Source: Bacteroidota bacterium (GTDB taxonomy: Bacteria > Bacteroidota > Bacteroidia > Chitinophagales > Chitinophagaceae). Taken from it: a stretch of DNA of 13,690 nucleotides. The stretch spans positions 1 to 13,690 of the forward strand of contig JAEVZP010000080.1 of assembly GCA_023392185.1 (NCBI GenBank), read 5' to 3'. Below are positions 13,667-13,690 of the stretch, piece after piece; position 1 is the first letter of the stretch, and the number at the start of each line of letters is the position of its first letter. A program made the position numbers and the translations under genes. The notes under the pieces are model-generated. The model was not told the origin of the DNA and made no database searches. It saw only the letters and a program-made list of their open reading frames with translations.

Positions 13667-13690
13667 TTAGGTGAGGCGGCGTTTGAGGAC
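13667..13690 (-). CDS. C-terminal end of an unidentified gene
   Basis: The minus-strand bases at the window edge read V-L-K-R-R-L-T followed by TAA (13669-13667), 21 bases before the GT4 start. The basic ending and the short gap suit an upstream gene of the same operon, but seven codons cannot identify it. It could be chance. Confidence 0.35.
   Translation of the reverse strand, partial: VLKRRLT

Noticed and set aside
1..13690. CRISPR arrays, insertion sequences, tRNA or rRNA genes
   Set aside because: No regularly spaced direct repeats, transposase motifs, terminal inverted repeats or tRNA-like T-loop/anticodon patterns were seen; the dispersed TTCCGGAA copies are irregularly spaced.

Overview
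The window looks like a chromosomal segment of a fairly GC-rich member of the Bacteroidota. Three things point there. The primary sigma factor has the short group form without region 1.1. Several genes are preceded by the Bacteroidota -7 promoter element TAnnTTTG, and few show a clear Shine-Dalgarno sequence. The gene families are also typical: a two-domain PpiC foldase with a long C-terminal region, a START-like protein next to an LptF-type permease, and a leukotriene A4 hydrolase-like M1 lipoprotein. I cannot fix the class; Chitinophagia or Saprospiria would fit. No mobile element, CRISPR array, tRNA or rRNA is visible, and most genes are housekeeping or cell-envelope genes.

Layout, left to right. 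The 3' part of a periplasmic peptidyl-prolyl isomerase gene (+) converges on an M1 aminopeptidase lipoprotein gene (-), with a perfect 24-bp terminator stem between them. A small Cys-containing lipoprotein gene (+) diverges from the peptidase. A 300-base gap with two hairpins follows, then rpoD (-). A START-like gene (+) diverges from rpoD, has its own promoter and ends in a strong terminator. Next is a tight three-gene envelope operon (+): LptF/LptG-type permease, PAP2 lipid phosphatase and ArnT/GT83-like glycosyltransferase, with 15-base gaps. It converges on rnhA (-). rnhA diverges from mqnA (+, menaquinone by the futalosine route) across a 61-base gap with back-to-back promoters. mqnA converges on a YbjQ-family gene (-). 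The right end is a leftward group: the last codons of an unknown gene, a GT4 glycosyltransferase and a PIG-L-type deacetylase.

Two functional themes stand out. The permease/phosphatase/glycosyltransferase operon suggests lipid-linked envelope glycan or LPS handling. The GT4/PIG-L pair suggests that a sugar is transferred and then de-N-acetylated. Neither is a clearly new system.

The most unusual signal is at DNA level. The palindrome TTCCGGAA occurs 13 times in 13.7 kb by my manual count, where base composition predicts well under one. Copies lie in genes on both strands and in all three codon phases, and are denser between genes, where half-sites pair into hairpins. A second theme is that several -7 elements sit only 5-10 bases from start codons, which suggests leaderless or nearly leaderless transcripts.
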